From positions 1 through 61,697 of the forward strand of contig CAYUXW010000009.1 in NCBI GenBank assembly GCA_964449115.1: a stretch of 61,697 nucleotides of DNA. Direction: 5' to 3'. Position 1 is the first letter of the stretch, and the number at the start of each line of letters is the position of its first letter. Source of the stretch: UBA1783 sp964449115. Lineage in GTDB: Bacteria; Bacillota_I; Bacilli_A; Erysipelotrichales; Erysipelotrichaceae. Position numbers and translations under genes: made by a program. Positions 60,122-61,697 of this stretch are shown here, piece by piece. The notes beneath the pieces are model-generated. The model was given only the letters and a program-made list of their open reading frames with translations, did no database searches and was not told the origin of the DNA.

Positions 60122-60167
60122 CCCCATTTGGAAAAATAAAACATTTTTATTTCAAAGTGGGGTTTTT
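60122..60167 (+). terminator. Intrinsic terminator after phoU copy 2
   Basis: CCCCATTTGGAAAAAT and its partner ATTTTTATTTCAAAGTGGGG (with small mismatches) form a long stem ending in five T. Confidence 0.75.
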
Positions 60168-60287
60168 AAATGCTTAAATATCAAAAGAAAAATGATATTA
60201 AAAAAACGAGTTACTTTAATGTCATACTAATGGGTTATAATAGGTATTGTAAGAAAAAATAAATTATTAATACATTGGAGGTAGAAG

Positions 60288-60716
60288 ATGAAAGTCAATA
60301 TTAAGAAACTACATGAAAATGCTATAATTCCAACTAAAGGAAGCGAATATTCAGCGGGCTATGATTTACACGCTTTAAATGATGAGGTTATATTTCCCCA
60401 TAACACTACTAAAGTATCGACAGGATTAGCTATTGAGATTCCAGAAGGTTATTTTGGTGGAGTGTTTGCCAGAAGTGGTTTAGCTGTAAAGAAAGGTCTT
60501 AGGCCAGCTAACTGTGTCGGAGTAATTGATTCGGATTATCGAGGAGAGGTTATCGTTTTGCTTCATAACGATACTGATAAATATCAGTTAATCAATAAAG
60601 GAGATCGCATTGCTCAATTGGTGATTCTTCCTTATCTGTCTGTAGAGTTTGAAGAAGTTGAAGAATTAGTGGCAACCAAAAGAGGAGACGGTGGATTTGG
60701 TTCTACTGGTAAATAA
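60288..60716 (+). CDS. dut: dUTP diphosphatase
   Basis: Hydrolyses dUTP to dUMP and pyrophosphate. The 142-residue protein has the five trimeric-dUTPase motifs: SAGYDLHAL, FARSGLAVKKGL, GVIDSDYRGEV, GDRIAQLVI and the C-terminal RGDGGFGSTG. GGAGG lies before ATG 60288. TATAAT (60236-60241) preceded by TGGG could be its promoter. It is followed 37 bases later by rhaD. Confidence 0.96.
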   Translation: MKVNIKKLHENAIIPTKGSEYSAGYDLHALNDEVIFPHNTTKVSTGLAIEIPEGYFGGVFARSGLAVKKGLRPANCVGVIDSDYRGEVIVLLHNDTDKYQLINKGDRIAQLVILPYLSVEFEEVEELVATKRGDGGFGSTGK

Positions 60717-60753
60717 ATATTTTTAAATGTGAATTATAATAACGGAGAGAAAT

Positions 60754-61566
60754 ATGAAGAATATATTAGAAGCACCATTTATCGTTGAACTATGTCAGAT
60801 GTGTTCAAATATGTATCGCCTGGGATGGGATGAAAGAAATGGTGGCAATATCTCCTATCTGTTAGAAGAAAAACAGGTAGCGGAGTATTTAGATGTAAAA
60901 AAGGTAATCAGAGAAATACCGACAGGTTTTGATGCATCTTATCTGATTGGTAAATATTTCCTTGTTACAGGAACTGGCAAGTATTTTAAAAATGTTGAAA
61001 AGAATCCTGAAGAAAACTTAGGAATAATCAGAATTAAAGAAGATGGTACTACAGCTCAATTGTTATGGGGCTATAGTGATGGAGGAAAGTTTACCAGTGA
61101 ACTACCAGCTCATCTGATGAGTCATATAACCAGATTAAAAATCGATCCAGCAAATAGAGTAGTTACCCATTGTCATCCAGATAATATTATTGCTTTAACC
61201 TATGTTTTACCTTTAAATGATAAGGAATTTTCGAAAACATTATGGCAATTTGAAACAGAATGTATCATCGTTTTCCCTGAAGGGGTGGCAGTATTGCCTT
61301 GGATGGTTTGTGGCACTAATGAAATAGGACAAGCTACAGCTAAGAAGATGGAAGATTATCGCATTGTGATTTGGGCTCATCATGGTATCTATGGTGTCGG
61401 AAAAGACTTAGATGAGGCTTTTGGTTTAATCGAAACAGTTGAAAAAGCGGCCAAAATTTTTATGATGACTTCTCATCTAGAAAGAATAAATACAATTACA
61501 AAGGATAATCTAAAAGAGTTGGCTGAGGCTTTTAAATTAGATTATCGTAAAGAGTTTTTAGATTAG
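60754..61566 (+). CDS. rhaD: Rhamnulose-1-phosphate aldolase
   Basis: Class II aldolase that splits L-rhamnulose-1-phosphate into DHAP and lactaldehyde. The 270-residue protein has the RhaD start (RLGWDERNGGNISYLL), the catalytic Glu in SELPAHLMSH, the zinc pair THCHPDN, and the third His in IWAHHGIYGVG. GGAGAG precedes the start. No rhamnose kinase, isomerase or permease is in the window, so the rest of the pathway must lie elsewhere. Confidence 0.94.
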   Translation: MKNILEAPFIVELCQMCSNMYRLGWDERNGGNISYLLEEKQVAEYLDVKKVIREIPTGFDASYLIGKYFLVTGTGKYFKNVEKNPEENLGIIRIKEDGTTAQLLWGYSDGGKFTSELPAHLMSHITRLKIDPANRVVTHCHPDNIIALTYVLPLNDKEFSKTLWQFETECIIVFPEGVAVLPWMVCGTNEIGQATAKKMEDYRIVIWAHHGIYGVGKDLDEAFGLIETVEKAAKIFMMTSHLERINTITKDNLKELAEAFKLDYRKEFLD

Positions 61567-61590
61567 GCAGGTTTACCTGCTTTTCTTTTT
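61567..61590 (+). terminator. Intrinsic terminator after rhaD
   Basis: GCAGGT-TT-ACCTGC followed by TTTTCTTTTT. Confidence 0.8.
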
Positions 61591-61610
61591 TCTGATTATG
61601 ATGGGGGAAG

Positions 61611-61619
61611 TGTTATAAT
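61611..61619 (+). promoter_or_regulatory. Extended -10 at the window end
   Basis: TGT-TATAAT again. An ATG seven bases after it (61627) opens a ten-codon frame only. The gene it serves lies beyond the window. Confidence 0.45.
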
Positions 61620-61697
61620 TGATTTGATGACAGGCAAGTCTATGAGAGACCTACTATGAAAAATCAAGTGTAAATTAAGTTAATTTGAAAATCATAG

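Noticed and set aside
1..61697. CRISPR array or cas genes to accompany the CARF nuclease
   Set aside because: No regular 25-40-base repeats with spacers and no Cas-like protein were seen anywhere.
1..61697. Mollicute genetic code (TGA as Trp)
   Set aside because: TGA ends several complete genes (for example pstB) and Trp is encoded by TGG in all conserved proteins.

Overview
The window is AT-rich DNA of a low-GC Gram-positive bacterium (Firmicutes/Bacillota). The gene families and order recall the Erysipelotrichia and related gut Firmicutes, but no 16S or other phylogenetic marker allows a firm name. Supporting signs are the tilS-hpt-ftsH-hslO-dusB block, an RNase M5-rsmA-ispE-glmU-prs progression, HrcA/CIRCE control of a small heat-shock gene, PhoP-type direct repeats ahead of a pst operon, AAGGAGG-type ribosome sites, and TGA used as a stop (for example at the ends of pstB and smaller genes), so the code is standard. 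No tRNA, rRNA, CRISPR array, insertion sequence or prophage was seen.

Layout. 1-1.3 kb: a stand-alone CARF nuclease of the Card1/DUF1887 type. 1.3-8.0 kb: the F1Fo ATP synthase operon atpI-B-E-F-(HA)-G-D-C. It is unusual because delta and alpha are one open frame and subunit c has a two-carboxylate ion site. 8.3-12.7 kb: xpt, an autoregulatory-looking XRE/membrane-protein pair, a DtxR-like repressor, and a three-gene envelope operon whose first and last genes share a small domain. 12.7-24 kb: mnmE, tatD, rnmV and rsmA, then membrane or exported unknowns, an acetamidase/formamidase, carbonic anhydrase, ispE, glmU and prs. 24.2-32.3 kb: a doubly CIRCE-controlled Hsp20, an AlkD-like glycosylase, a PemK-like protein, and the tilS-dusB block. 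32.4-39.3 kb: an exported FG-GAP propeller protein with its own ABC transporter, then a tandem pair of GT8 glycosyltransferases. 39.3-44 kb (minus strand): an E2-like acyltransferase, cyclophilin, smpB, secG, and a TROVE/DUF2828 Ro60-like RNA-binding protein preceded by repeated structured RNA elements; next to these is a frameshifted gene. 44.1-52.7 kb: rnr, a Cys-repeat surface protein, a nucleotidyltransferase, gpsA, two SGNH hydrolases, a fucose-isomerase-like protein and a broken DUF4177-like gene. 52.8-60.1 kb: the phosphate regulon pstSCAB-phoU-phoP-phoR plus a second, duplicated phoU. 60.3-61.6 kb: dut and rhaD.

How they work together. Most of the window is housekeeping: energy coupling, tRNA/rRNA modification, nucleotide salvage, wall precursors, protein quality control and phosphate uptake with its own two-component control. 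The most unusual items are the TROVE-domain gene with its upstream RNA elements, whose 5' arm can close on either of two 3' arms and one of which has its own promoter; the delta-alpha ATP synthase fusion, whose stoichiometry is hard to reconcile with a normal F1; the two-glutamate c subunit; and the orphan CARF nuclease. Coordinates were read by eye; RNA folds and families were not computed or searched.
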